Source of the DNA: Aminobacter niigataensis
Lineage (GTDB): Bacteria; Pseudomonadota; Alphaproteobacteria; Rhizobiales; Rhizobiaceae
Length of the DNA stretch: 64,000 nt
Direction of reading: 5' to 3'
Assembly: GCF_014200015.1 (NCBI RefSeq)
Contig: NZ_JACHOT010000007.1
Coordinates: 62,001 to 126,000 of the forward strand
A program made the position numbers and the translations under genes. A model generated the notes under the pieces. The model did no database searches. It was not told where the DNA came from and saw only the letters and a program-made list of their open reading frames with translations. Shown one piece after another: positions 9,062-17,077 of the stretch (positions are counted from its first letter, which is position 1; each line of letters begins with the position of its first letter).

Positions 9062-10072
9062 ATGCGTGCCCGCGACCTGCTCCATCCGCGCCCCGAAGGG
9101 CTCTATTGCCCGCCCGGCGATTTCTACATCGACCCCGTGCGCCCGGTCGAGCGCGCGCTCATCACCCACGGCCATTCCGACCATGCCCGGCCCGGCCATG
9201 CCAAGGTGCTGGCAACGCGCGAGACGCTCGACATCATGGCGATCCGCTGCGGACCGGGCTTTGCCGGCAGCACCCAGGCGATGGCGCTGGGCGACAAGAT
9301 CAAAGTCGGCGATGTCACCGTGTCGTTCCACCCTGCCGGCCATGTGCTGGGCTCGGCCCAGATATCGGTCCAGCACAACGGCCTGCGCATCGTCGCCTCG
9401 GGCGACTACAAGCGCGCCAGCGACCCGACCTGTGCCGCCTTCGAGGTGGTGGCTTGCGATGTGTTCATATCAGAGGCCACATTCGCGCTGCCGGTGTTCC
9501 GCCATCCCGATGCCGCACACGAGATCGGCAAGCTGCTGAAGTCGGTGCAGCAGTTTCCCGAGCGCGCGCATCTCGTCGGCGCCTATGCGCTGGGAAAGGC
9601 GCAGCGCGTCATGCGCCTGTTGCGCGACCAGGGCTACGACAAGCCGATCTACATCCACGGCGCCATCGCCAGGCTCAGCGAATATTACCAGCACCAGGGC
9701 GTCGACCTTGGCGAGCTGCAGCCCGCGACCGTCGAGGACGGCGACAAAAGCGACTTTGCCGGCGCCATCGTCATTGCGCCGTCGTCGGCCTTCGCCGACC
9801 GCTGGGCACGGCGCTTTCCCGATCCGCTCGCCTGCTTCGCCTCCGGCTGGATGCGCATCCGCCAGCGTGCCAAGCAGGGCGGCGTCGAACTGCCGCTGAT
9901 CATCTCCGACCATTCCGACTGGATTGAGCTGACCGACACGATCAAGGAAACCGGCGCCGGCGAGGTCTGGGTCACCCACGGCCGCGAGGAAGCGCTGGTG
10001 CGCTGGTGCGAGCTCAACGGGATTTCCGCGCGCCCGCTGCATCTCGTCGGCTACGAGGATGAGGGAGATTGA
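9062..10072 (+). CDS. Ligase-associated DNA exonuclease (metallo-beta-lactamase/beta-CASP fold)
   Basis: 336 residues. The MBL signature THGHSDHARPGH (HxHxDH) is near residue 40, followed by HPAGHVLGSAQI and SGDYKRASDPT with the metal-bridging Asp, then beta-CASP elements and the C-terminal ISDHSDW and WVTHGREE motifs. This is the TIGR04122 type: a predicted 3'/5' nuclease of the ligase-associated repair set, related to the CPSF/Artemis/SNM1 superfamily. It is the first gene of the plus-strand arm, with the ligase 253 bp downstream, separated by a palindromic repeat. Start ATG 9062 keeps the conserved N-terminus LHPRPEGLYCPPGDFYIDP. Confidence 0.92.
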   Translation: MRARDLLHPRPEGLYCPPGDFYIDPVRPVERALITHGHSDHARPGHAKVLATRETLDIMAIRCGPGFAGSTQAMALGDKIKVGDVTVSFHPAGHVLGSAQISVQHNGLRIVASGDYKRASDPTCAAFEVVACDVFISEATFALPVFRHPDAAHEIGKLLKSVQQFPERAHLVGAYALGKAQRVMRLLRDQGYDKPIYIHGAIARLSEYYQHQGVDLGELQPATVEDGDKSDFAGAIVIAPSSAFADRWARRFPDPLACFASGWMRIRQRAKQGGVELPLIISDHSDWIELTDTIKETGAGEVWVTHGREEALVRWCELNGISARPLHLVGYEDEGD

Positions 10073-10131
10073 GGATGCCCAGCCGCGCGATCTTTCACGC
10101 CTCCCGCTGGCCTGCAAGGCTTGCGGGACAG

Positions 10132-10288
10132 CGCCCCCCTCTGTCCTGCCGGACATCTCCCCCACAAGGGGGGAGATTGGCAGTTCCACCGCCGGTCCTC
10201 GTCCTGCAACAATGGCGATTGGCGAAAGCCGAGATGACGGCCAATCTCCCCCCTTGTGGGGGAGATGTCCGGCAGGACAGAGGGGGGC
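10132..10288. repeat. Palindromic intergenic repeat, type A, copy 3
   Basis: About 157 bp between the exonuclease and ligase genes. Outer arms ccccctctgtcctgccggac and gtccggcaggacagaggggg are inverted copies; the inner arms CTCCCCC-ACAA-GGGGG and CCCCC-TTGT-GGGGGAG are also inverted. The transcript of the two genes would contain a very stable long hairpin here. Confidence 0.87.
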
Positions 10289-10325
10289 AACGTAGAGCGC
10301 CCACCCAGCCCAGGTCGGCTGCCCC

Positions 10326-12047
10326 ATGAACCGCTTCGCCGAACTGCTCGACCGCCTGGTGCTGACGCCGTCGCGCAACGGCAAGCTCAAGCTCATCACC
10401 GACCATTTCCGCGCGGTCGAGGATCCCGACCGCGGGCTGGCGCTCGCCGCACTCACCGGCGATCTCGACATCGCCTCGGTCAAGCCAGCGATGCTGCGAC
10501 AGCTGGTTTCCGAGCGCATGGATCCCGTGCTGTTCGGCTATTCCTATGACTATGTCGGCGACCTCGCCGAAACAGTCTCGCTGGTCTGGCCAGAGCCGAG
10601 CCGCAACGCATCGCCTGTGACACCCCCACCCCTTACCCCTCCCCACAAGGGGGAGGGGAACGTCGACGCCTCAGAATCCCCCTCCCCCTTGTGGGGAGGG
10701 GTAAGGGGTGGGGGTAGCCAGGAGCACGACCCCAAACCCAAGCCGCAAACATTGGCCGATGTCGTCGCCGCCCTCCAATCGGCCAGCCGCTCCGACGGGC
10801 CGGCCGTGCTTGCCCGCCTGCTCGACCAGGCGGAAACATCCGCCCGCTTCGCCATCATCAAGCTGGTCACCGGCGGATTGCGCATCGGCGTCTCGGCACG
10901 GCTTGCCAAGCAGGCGCTGGCCGACCTTGGCCCCGTCGACGTCGCCGAGATCGAGGAGTTGTGGCACGGGCTGACACCGCCCTATGCCGAACTGTTCGCC
11001 TGGCTGGAAGGCAAGGCACCGAAGCCGGAACAGGCTGCCAAGGCGCCATTCCGCCCGGTGATGCTGTCCAACCCGCTCAGTGACGGCGATCTCGAAAAGC
11101 TCGCGCCGGCCGACTACGCCGCCGAGTGGAAATGGGATGGCATCCGCGTCCAGGCGGTTTCGGAGGGCGGCATCCGCCGGCTCTATTCGCGCACCGGCGA
11201 CGACGTCTCCGGCGCCTTCCCCGACGTGGTCGCGTCGATGGATTTCGATGCGGCACTCGACGGCGAATTGCTGGTCGGCGTGCCCCGCGAGGCGACCGGC
11301 ACCTTCTCCGACCTGCAGCAGCGGCTCAACCGCAAGACCGTCTCGGCCAAGATGCAGGACCGCTACCCTGCTTTCGTGCGCTGCTACGATCTGCTCCAGC
11401 TGAACGGCGAAGACCTGCGCGGTCTCGCCTTCACCGAGCGCCGCGCGCGGCTCGAAACCTTCATCGCCACGCTGGACCCCGACCGCTTCGACCTGTCGCC
11501 GATCATCGCCTTCGAAAGCTGGCAGCAGCTCGAAGGCATGCGCAGCGCACCGCCGCACCCGATCATCGAGGGCGTGATGCTGAAACGCCTGGATTCGGCC
11601 TACCTCGCCGGCCGCCCCAAGGGTCCGTGGTTCAAGTGGAAGCGCGATCCGCACACGGTCGACGCCGTGTTGATGTATGCCCAGCGCGGCCACGGCAAGC
11701 GCTCGAGCTTCTACTCCGACTATACATTCGGCGTCTGGTCGGGGGCGGAAGGCCAGGAGGAACTGGTGCCAGTGGGCAAGGCCTATTTCGGCTTCACCGA
11801 CGAGGAACTCAGGCAGATCGACAAGTTCGTCCGCGACAACACCATCGAGCGCTTCGGCCCGGTGCGCTCGGTGCGCGCCGACAAGTCGAACGGGCTGGTG
11901 CTGGAAGTCGCCTTCGAGGGGCTCAACCGCTCGACGCGCCACAAGTCGGGCGTTGCCATGCGTTTTCCCAGGATCTCGCGCCTGCGCTGGGACAAGCCGC
12001 CGGCGGAAGCCGACCGCATCGAAACGCTGCAGGCGCTGCTCGACTGA
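10326..12047 (+). CDS. ATP-dependent DNA ligase (ligase-associated type) with in-frame palindromic insertion
   Basis: 573 residues. The adenylation motif is EWKWDGIRVQ with nucleotidyl-lysine Lys269 (KxDG type), motif III is LDGELLVG, motifs IV/V are EGVMLKRLDS and GPWFKWKRDP, and the C-terminal OB domain ends with SGVAMRFPRISRLRWDK. This is the stand-alone bacterial ATP-dependent ligase of the TIGR04120 type that defines the repair neighbourhood. Residues about 99-130, in the N-terminal DNA-binding domain, derive from a 94-bp palindromic repeat (motifs PPLTPPHKGEG and SPSPLWGGVRGGG) read in frame. The catalytic core is complete, so the enzyme should be active if the insertion is tolerated. 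Confidence 0.93.
   Translation: MNRFAELLDRLVLTPSRNGKLKLITDHFRAVEDPDRGLALAALTGDLDIASVKPAMLRQLVSERMDPVLFGYSYDYVGDLAETVSLVWPEPSRNASPVTPPPLTPPHKGEGNVDASESPSPLWGGVRGGGSQEHDPKPKPQTLADVVAALQSASRSDGPAVLARLLDQAETSARFAIIKLVTGGLRIGVSARLAKQALADLGPVDVAEIEELWHGLTPPYAELFAWLEGKAPKPEQAAKAPFRPVMLSNPLSDGDLEKLAPADYAAEWKWDGIRVQAVSEGGIRRLYSRTGDDVSGAFPDVVASMDFDAALDGELLVGVPREATGTFSDLQQRLNRKTVSAKMQDRYPAFVRCYDLLQLNGEDLRGLAFTERRARLETFIATLDPDRFDLSPIIAFESWQQLEGMRSAPPHPIIEGVMLKRLDSAYLAGRPKGPWFKWKRDPHTVDAVLMYAQRGHGKRSSFYSDYTFGVWSGAEGQEELVPVGKAYFGFTDEELRQIDKFVRDNTIERFGPVRSVRADKSNGLVLEVAFEGLNRSTRHKSGVAMRFPRISRLRWDKPPAEADRIETLQALLD
10622..10715. repeat. Palindromic repeat, type B, inserted inside the ligase gene
   Basis: 94 bp made of two perfect 37-bp inverted arms (10622-10658 and 10679-10715) around a 20-nt spacer. 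The arms begin acccccaccccttacccctc and contain the same cccacaaggggg core as the helicase copy. It is translated in the ligase frame. Confidence 0.92.
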
Positions 12048-12061
12048 CTCTCGATGGCGAT

Positions 12062-13306
12062 CTACTCGGTGACAGACACCCTGATCTCGTAGATGTCGAC
12101 CGCCTTGCCTTCCTTGGCGAGGTCCGAGTTGATGGCGATGGTTCCGGCCGCGCCCGGCTCCTTGTCGGGCACGTCCATCTCGAACAGATACTCGCCGCGC
12201 TGATAGCCGACGATGTAGCGCTTGCGGCCGCAATCGCCGAGTTCGCCGAAATTGCAGTCGACGGCCATCTGCGTTTCCTTGCCGTCCTCGGCGCGGGCGA
12301 CGATGTCGAACACCGCATGCTTGCCGGCGATCTGTTCGAGCACGCCCTGGCCGACGTCGAAGCTGACGGCCGAGCCGGTGTTGCCCGAGCGGATGCGCAG
12401 GAAGCTGCCGGTGTCGTCCTTGGCGACTTCCGCCGAGGTGCCGCTCGGCGCGCTGACATCGGTGGGATCGGTCGGCGTGAACACGGTGATCCAGTTGCGG
12501 GCCTGGTCGGCCTCGCCCGGCCGTGCCGGCCCGCCGTCCGGCGAAAAATCTTCGCTCTCGAGCGTCTTGGGCGGGTTACGCACCGAGGTATCGATCTCTT
12601 CGGCCGACTTGAACTGGTCGGTCTGCACCGCCCACCAGGCGCCTATGCCGCCCATGGCAAGCAGCGTCACTGCCAAGAACATCGCCGCGAAAGGCCGTTG
12701 CCTTTCGGCGCGCCGGGCCGCGCGATCCGCCGCGCGCCTTTCGGCCCTGCTGCGCTTTTCGGTGATCTCGACCGGCGGCCCGCCCGGCAAGGTGGCATCG
12801 GGCATGATGTCGGGCACGACGGGTGTCACGCCTGTTGCAGGGCTGCCGATCGATACGGAAGGCGCCTTCGCAGCGCCATTGCCGTTGAGCGACACTTCCG
12901 GAACCGGGGTCGCACCGGCTGCGCCGGCCGAAACCGCCGGGGCAGCCGGCATGAACTCCGATTCGATCTCGGTGATCGTGGCCTGCAGCGACTTGCGGCG
13001 GTTGATCGCCACCTCGACCGTCATGGCAGGATTGGTCTTGAGCGCACGATCGAGCGCGGCGAAGGCCGCGCGGTAAACCTTTTCGCGAAATTCGCGGTTC
13101 TCGGGATCGCCCTTTTCGAAAGCGTTCCGGATCGCCTTTTCGATCGAATCCAACCGATATTCCTCGCAACGCGCCTGTGTTGCCAGATGGTTAGCGACAG
13201 AGGCGGCATCAATCAACGGCACGGAAAGCGTTTTGTCAGCCAAAACTGGATGCAATGTGCCTCCGGACCGGCAAAACGCGTGCAGCAACCGTCGAAGTCG
13301 GTGCAT
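12062..13306 (-). CDS. Membrane-anchored protein of unknown function
   Basis: Up to 414 residues. The N-terminal 100 residues are predicted helical and cytoplasmic (motif HLATQARCEEYRLDSIEKAI), followed by a Pro/Ala-rich linker, a basic stretch, one membrane helix (AAMFLAVTLLAMGGIGAWWA) and a beta-rich C-terminal domain of about 200 residues that is probably periplasmic. No family is recognised. The start is uncertain: ATG 13306 has a weak ribosome site, whereas a GGAGG sits just upstream of an in-frame TTG near 13255, giving a protein about 17 residues shorter. It converges on the ligase with a 14-bp gap and diverges from the nitronate monooxygenase. Confidence 0.75.
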   Translation of the reverse strand: MHRLRRLLHAFCRSGGTLHPVLADKTLSVPLIDAASVANHLATQARCEEYRLDSIEKAIRNAFEKGDPENREFREKVYRAAFAALDRALKTNPAMTVEVAINRRKSLQATITEIESEFMPAAPAVSAGAAGATPVPEVSLNGNGAAKAPSVSIGSPATGVTPVVPDIMPDATLPGGPPVEITEKRSRAERRAADRAARRAERQRPFAAMFLAVTLLAMGGIGAWWAVQTDQFKSAEEIDTSVRNPPKTLESEDFSPDGGPARPGEADQARNWITVFTPTDPTDVSAPSGTSAEVAKDDTGSFLRIRSGNTGSAVSFDVGQGVLEQIAGKHAVFDIVARAEDGKETQMAVDCNFGELGDCGRKRYIVGYQRGEYLFEMDVPDKEPGAAGTIAINSDLAKEGKAVDIYEIRVSVTE

Positions 13307-13338
13307 TGTCCGGAGCGCCCGATCTGCTATATGAAGTT

Positions 13339-13354
13339 ACGTTTACGGAAACGT
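13339..13354. promoter_or_regulatory. Candidate operator (inverted repeat acgttt-N4-aaacgt)
   Basis: The sequence acgtttacggaaacgt lies 28 bp upstream of the nitronate monooxygenase start, in the divergent promoter region. It resembles the TTTACGT-type palindromes bound by regulators of acyl-CoA and branched-chain amino acid catabolism in alphaproteobacteria (LiuR/PsrA-like). The regulator is not in this window. Confidence 0.4.
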
Positions 13355-13381
13355 CAAAACAAAGAGCCGGGAGAGACAAGC

Positions 13382-14338
13382 GTGGCGCTGCCTGAAATCC
13401 TCAAGAAGAACCTGCGCGTCCCGGTCGTCGGCGCGCCGCTGTTCATCATCTCGCATCCGCCGCTGGTGCTGGCGCAGTGCAAGGCCGGCATCGTCGGCTC
13501 GTTCCCCGCGCTGAACGCCAGGCCCGAGGCACAGCTCGACGAGTGGCTGGCCCAGATCACCGAGGATCTCGCCGCCCACGACGCCGCCAATCCCGACCGC
13601 CCGGCAGCCCCCTTCGCCGTCAACCAGATCGTCCACAAGTCCAACAAGCGCCTCGAGCACGATCTCAGGCTCTGCGTCAAATACCGCGTGCCGATCGTCA
13701 TATCGTCGCTCGGCGCGGTCGAGGAGGTCAACCAGGCCGTCCATTCCTATGGCGGCATCGTGCTGCACGACATCATCCACGACCGCCATGCCCGCAAGGC
13801 GATCAAGATGGGCGCCGACGGCCTGATCGCGGTCGCAGCGGGCGCCGGCGGCCATGCCGGGACGCTGTCGCCGTTTGCGCTGATCCAGGAAATCCGCCAG
13901 TGGTTCGACGGGCCGCTGCTGTTGTCGGGCGCCATCGCCAATGGCGGTGCCGTGCTCGCCGCCCAGGCCATGGGTGCTGACCTCGCCTATATCGGCTCGC
14001 CCTTCATCGCCACCGAAGAGGCCCGCGCCAATGACGCCTACAAGCAGATGATCGTCGAATCCAAGGCCGCCGACATCGTCTACTCCAACCTGTTCACCGG
14101 CATCCACGGCAACTACCTCAAGGGCTCGGTGCGCGCCGCCGGCATGGACCCCGACAATCTCGCCGTCTCCGACCCGACGCAGATGGATTTCGAAGGCGAC
14201 AACAAATACAAGGCCTGGAAGGACATCTGGGGTTGCGGCCAGGGTACCGGCGCCGTCGACAAGGTCGTGCCCACGGCCGAACTCGTCACGCGCCTCGCCA
14301 GCGAATACGCCGCCGCCAAGGCCCGCATCTGCGCCTGA
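13382..14338 (+). CDS. NAD(P)H-dependent flavin oxidoreductase / nitronate monooxygenase
   Basis: 318 residues starting at GTG 13382, seven bases after a GGGAGAG ribosome site; the open frame continues upstream but that part is the ligase shadow. TIM-barrel FMN enzyme of the 2-nitropropane dioxygenase family: N-terminus RVPVVGAPLFIISHPPLVLA, active-site region HDIIHDRHARKAIKMGADGL, FMN phosphate loop AVAAGAGGHAG and SGAIANGGAVLAAQAMGADL. These enzymes oxidise alkyl nitronates or, in some subfamilies, reduce quinones with NADH. Substrate is not determinable. The upstream palindrome hints at control by an acyl-CoA-type regulator. Confidence 0.9.
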   Translation: MALPEILKKNLRVPVVGAPLFIISHPPLVLAQCKAGIVGSFPALNARPEAQLDEWLAQITEDLAAHDAANPDRPAAPFAVNQIVHKSNKRLEHDLRLCVKYRVPIVISSLGAVEEVNQAVHSYGGIVLHDIIHDRHARKAIKMGADGLIAVAAGAGGHAGTLSPFALIQEIRQWFDGPLLLSGAIANGGAVLAAQAMGADLAYIGSPFIATEEARANDAYKQMIVESKAADIVYSNLFTGIHGNYLKGSVRAAGMDPDNLAVSDPTQMDFEGDNKYKAWKDIWGCGQGTGAVDKVVPTAELVTRLASEYAAAKARICA

Positions 14339-14500
14339 GACGGGCGTCCTGCGCCGCCGCGGCGCCCGGGTCCGTGCATGAAGGCAGGCGGCGTCCATTC
14401 GCCACTTGTCAAATCCCTTCAAAGGCCGCTTGAAATCGGCGCGCAATGAAGTTATCAGGCACTCACGTCGCGCGAGCCTCCGGGATCGCGTAGCCTGGAA

Positions 14501-14576
14501 GCCGCTTTAGCTCAGTTGGTAGAGCACATCATTCGTAATGATGGGGTCAGGTGTTCGAGTCACCTAAGCGGCACCA
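14501..14576 (+). tRNA. tRNA-Thr, anticodon CGU
   Basis: 76 nt with encoded CCA. Acceptor stem GCCGCTT (14501-14507) pairs with AAGCGGC (14566-14572). The anticodon stem CATCA/TGATG encloses loop TTCGTAA with anticodon CGT (14534-14536), reading ACG. The T-arm is AGGTG-TTCGAGT-CACCT. It is followed by an accessory-looking region, and its 3' end is imperfectly duplicated at 17078-17100. Confidence 0.97.
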
Positions 14577-14608
14577 GCCATCCAGTTGAAACACGCACTG
14601 TTTTTTCA

Positions 14609-14642
14609 CGACGTGAAGCATCCTGCGACGTGAAGCATCCTG
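14609..14642. repeat. Perfect 17-bp tandem duplication downstream of tRNA-Thr
   Basis: Two adjacent copies of cgacgtgaagcatcctg, 14609-14625 and 14626-14642, just beyond the tRNA 3' end. The rest of the 237 bp between the tRNA and the exporter gene shows no gene I can support. Confidence 0.85.
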
Positions 14643-14813
14643 CATTGAAAATGCGGCCGGGGCGTCACGGCGTTCGAATTGTCGCCGCTTGCTCCATATC
14701 GACGTGCCGTCATTATGTCGACGCAAGGTCCGCGCCAACGTCGTGGGCGCAGCGTGTGGCGCCCTGTTCACAAGGGACATACATGCCGTCGGGGTACGGG
14801 AAGCGGCGAGCGG

Positions 14814-15731
14814 TCATTCCGCCGAACGCTCAGATCCCATGCCATTGGTGAGCCGCACCAGCACGTAGGTCGATGCCAGGATTGCGCTCGCTCCCATCCA
14901 TTGAATGGGTGTCAGCGTTTCACCAAGAAACACATAGGCAAGCCCAACTCCGAATATGGGAATCACGTTGAAATAGCTGCCAGCGACTGCTGCCGGGACC
15001 GAGCGGAGAGCGGCGATGTAAAGCCAATATGCGGCGGCATAGTATAGAAGGCCGGATACTGCTGCCGTTGCGAGGATGCCTGGAGGGATAGTCTGGAAGT
15101 CGTCCACCGAACCGAATGGGGTGCGGACGAGCAGCAGAGCAACAGCCCAACCTAGCCCAGCCGTCTGCTGCAGGGCCACGGTGAACACTGGGTCGACGCT
15201 TTCGACCAGCTTTCGTGAAAACACGGTGTAGACAGCACAACAGAGGACCGCTCCCAGCAGCAAGAGTATTCCCTGGGGAGCAGTTACGTCTCCGAGACCG
15301 CCGTAGACGTTGGCCACCAAACCAACCCCCAAACCGCCGAGCAGCATTACCAGGAGCAGCCGCCAGGTGACTTTCTCTCCGAGAACCAGCGCAGCCAGGC
15401 CAAGTATCATCAGCGGCTCGGCGGCCCACAACAGCGTCGCGACGCTCGCCGACACGCTGGCAAGGCCCATCAAGTTGAGCGTGTAGGAAATGCCGGGGTT
15501 GAGTACGCCGAGAGCGATCAGCGGAAGCCAATATGACTTCGCGGGAGCAGGACAGGCTGTTGCAAGAACGGCGGCCCACAGGAACAAGGCACTCGGCGCA
15601 AGCTGGACGACCAGCAGCGTAACCGGGTTGATTGACGCAAGCAGTGCCTTGTTCAGGACGGTTGCAGCACCCCACAGGGCACATGCAGCAACCAGCAGGA
15701 CAGCAGGAGGAAAGCGCGGCGAATGGCGCAT
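14814..15731 (-). CDS. EamA/DMT-superfamily transporter
   Basis: 305 residues with about ten hydrophobic segments and the two EamA repeats. The N-terminal repeat starts AACALWGAATVLNKALL and the second contains GLLYYAAAYWLYIAALRSVPAA. The family exports amino acids, metabolites or drugs; the substrate is unknown. A GGAG lies nine bases before ATG 15731. Base composition is visibly less GC-rich than the repair cluster. It is the first gene after tRNA-Thr, on the opposite strand, in a region that looks acquired. Confidence 0.88.
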   Translation of the reverse strand: MRHSPRFPPAVLLVAACALWGAATVLNKALLASINPVTLLVVQLAPSALFLWAAVLATACPAPAKSYWLPLIALGVLNPGISYTLNLMGLASVSASVATLLWAAEPLMILGLAALVLGEKVTWRLLLVMLLGGLGVGLVANVYGGLGDVTAPQGILLLLGAVLCCAVYTVFSRKLVESVDPVFTVALQQTAGLGWAVALLLVRTPFGSVDDFQTIPPGILATAAVSGLLYYAAAYWLYIAALRSVPAAVAGSYFNVIPIFGVGLAYVFLGETLTPIQWMGASAILASTYVLVRLTNGMGSERSAE

Positions 15732-15926
15732 CTCAGTGGACTCCAGAAGCGGTTACGGAAAAGCGGTGGATGCAGCGAACGGGCTAGCGCCCGGCGCAGT
15801 TCTCCGCGTCGCAATGGTCGTAACCGGGTCTTCTTGGAGGCCTAGCCATCCGTCTCTAACCCATCATGCAAGATCTTCGATTGTTAGCACCTGCGGCAGG
15901 GGCCATCAACCTGTCGGGTTTTCCGC

Positions 15927-16052
15927 CTAGCTACAGCACGGCTGGCCATCGCCTTTCGCGGGGCCGCAGCAGGCAGCGGTGGCCTTAGCCTGTTCGACCA
16001 GCCAACGGTCTCGCGGCTTGCAGCTCGCCGCCCCGGGCGGACAGCTGCACAT
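15927..16052 (-). CDS. Cys-rich 41-residue small ORF
   Basis: The ORF begins MCSCPPGAASCKPRDRW and ends CGPAKGDGQPCCS. It has 7 Cys in 41 residues arranged as CxC, a single C, CC and CC. A perfect GGGAGG (minus strand, 16061-16066) sits eight bases before ATG 16052, which is better than for many certain genes here. It could be a metal-binding (metallothionein-like) peptide, a precursor peptide or the C-terminus of a decayed longer gene. No maturation genes are adjacent. It overlaps the end of another minus-strand frame (15985-16206). Confidence 0.45.
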   Translation of the reverse strand: MCSCPPGAASCKPRDRWLVEQAKATAACCGPAKGDGQPCCS

Positions 16053-16206
16053 GCACATCACCTCCCTGGACGAGCGGCATCGATGCCTGGTGAAGCTGCA
16101 TCGGCGCGATGCCGTCGCTTGCCTCAAAGGTCAGCTTGGCAGTGGGATCGAGCGCCACGTGTTCGCTGACCTTGCGTATGATGGCCGAGAACTTTCCGGC
16201 GGGCAT
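15985..16206 (-). CDS. Possible small hypothetical protein or gene remnant
   Basis: 73 residues starting MPAGKFSAIIRKVSEHVALD, with coding-like composition (KLTFEASDG, QLHQASMPLVQGG). It overlaps the Cys-rich ORF in another frame. No good ribosome site precedes the ATG, and neighbouring frames also contain protein-like fragments, so this may be a frameshifted relic rather than a live gene. No family recognised. Confidence 0.25.
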   Translation of the reverse strand: MPAGKFSAIIRKVSEHVALDPTAKLTFEASDGIAPMQLHQASMPLVQGGDVHVQLSARGGELQAARPLAGRTG

Positions 16207-16405
16207 GCGGGTCCGCTCGTCCTCGTTCGGTGTCGAGGGGCGAAACGCAGGAACCACTCAGGCTCAAGGGCAAGCAGTTCAGGGCATAGAGCCCGCGCCA
16301 GGGACGCTTGATGGGTGGCCCCGGCTTTCCACCGGGGCCTTATTGCAGGCCGATCTCTACGGGTGCAATGGTACGCCTGTCTCAGGCGAATGCGCCGTTG
16401 CGCAC

Positions 16406-16762
16406 TTACGATCCGACAGTGACGACGAAGTGTTTCGTCACTGGCTCGATGATCTTCCAAGTGCCCTTGAAATCCGCTTCCACGACAAACGCGTCGCCCG
16501 GCCCAACCTCGACAGGCTCGCCGCCGTCTGGAGTGATGACGATACGGCCCGAGATCATGTGGACGAATTCGTAATCTGTGTAGCTTGCGTGGTAGGTGCC
16601 CGGGGTCGCTTGCCATGTTCCCGACAGAACCTTGCCGTCCTTGGTCTTGTGCTGGACGGCGGTCTTCATCGTCGGCTTTCCTTCGACCACCACCCATCCC
16701 GGCAGATCGTTGACGTCGGCATTTTCCACTTTGCCGAACTTGAGGACAGTGTTGTGTGCCAT
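16406..16762 (-). CDS. Cupin-domain protein (ureidoglycine-aminohydrolase cupin type)
   Basis: 118 residues, a single small cupin. Motif 1 lies around SGTWQATPGTYHASYTDYEF and motif 2 around GGEPVEVGPGDAFVVEADF, followed by KGTWKIIEPVTKHFV. It fits the DUF861/cupin_3 family, often annotated as ethanolamine-utilisation-like or (S)-ureidoglycine aminohydrolase-type cupins. The first motif has only one obvious His, so metal binding may differ from classical cupins. A GGGAG lies nine bases before ATG. It is flanked on both sides by non-coding or decayed sequence and has no operon partner. Confidence 0.85.
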   Translation of the reverse strand: MAHNTVLKFGKVENADVNDLPGWVVVEGKPTMKTAVQHKTKDGKVLSGTWQATPGTYHASYTDYEFVHMISGRIVITPDGGEPVEVGPGDAFVVEADFKGTWKIIEPVTKHFVVTVGS

Positions 16763-17077
16763 GGTAAAGAACTCCCATTTATCAGACGCTTCTCAATAGC
16801 CGATGTATCATTGACAGGCAACTTAGTTTCCTACCATTTAATTTTCTTGAAGGTCTTGCGCCGCCGAGGAGAGGCGCAAGTCCCGGCACTTGCGGCGGCG
16901 ATCGAGATCCAGCAGACGCTGGCAATCGCGCCTGGGCTGGTGGGGAAAGCGGAAGATCCAAGAGCCAAGCTGTCATCCAGGGAACGCGCGCGACAGGCTG
17001 GCCACGCGCTCGACCGATCAGGCGAAGCAACTCCTTATGCTTTGCGCCGCACCGATCGCAGACGAGGCCGGCGATCT

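Noticed and set aside
11126-13381. Long open frame upstream of the nitronate monooxygenase suggesting a giant fusion
   Set aside because: It is an out-of-frame shadow of the ligase gene and antisense to the next gene; the enzyme starts at GTG 13382 after a ribosome site.
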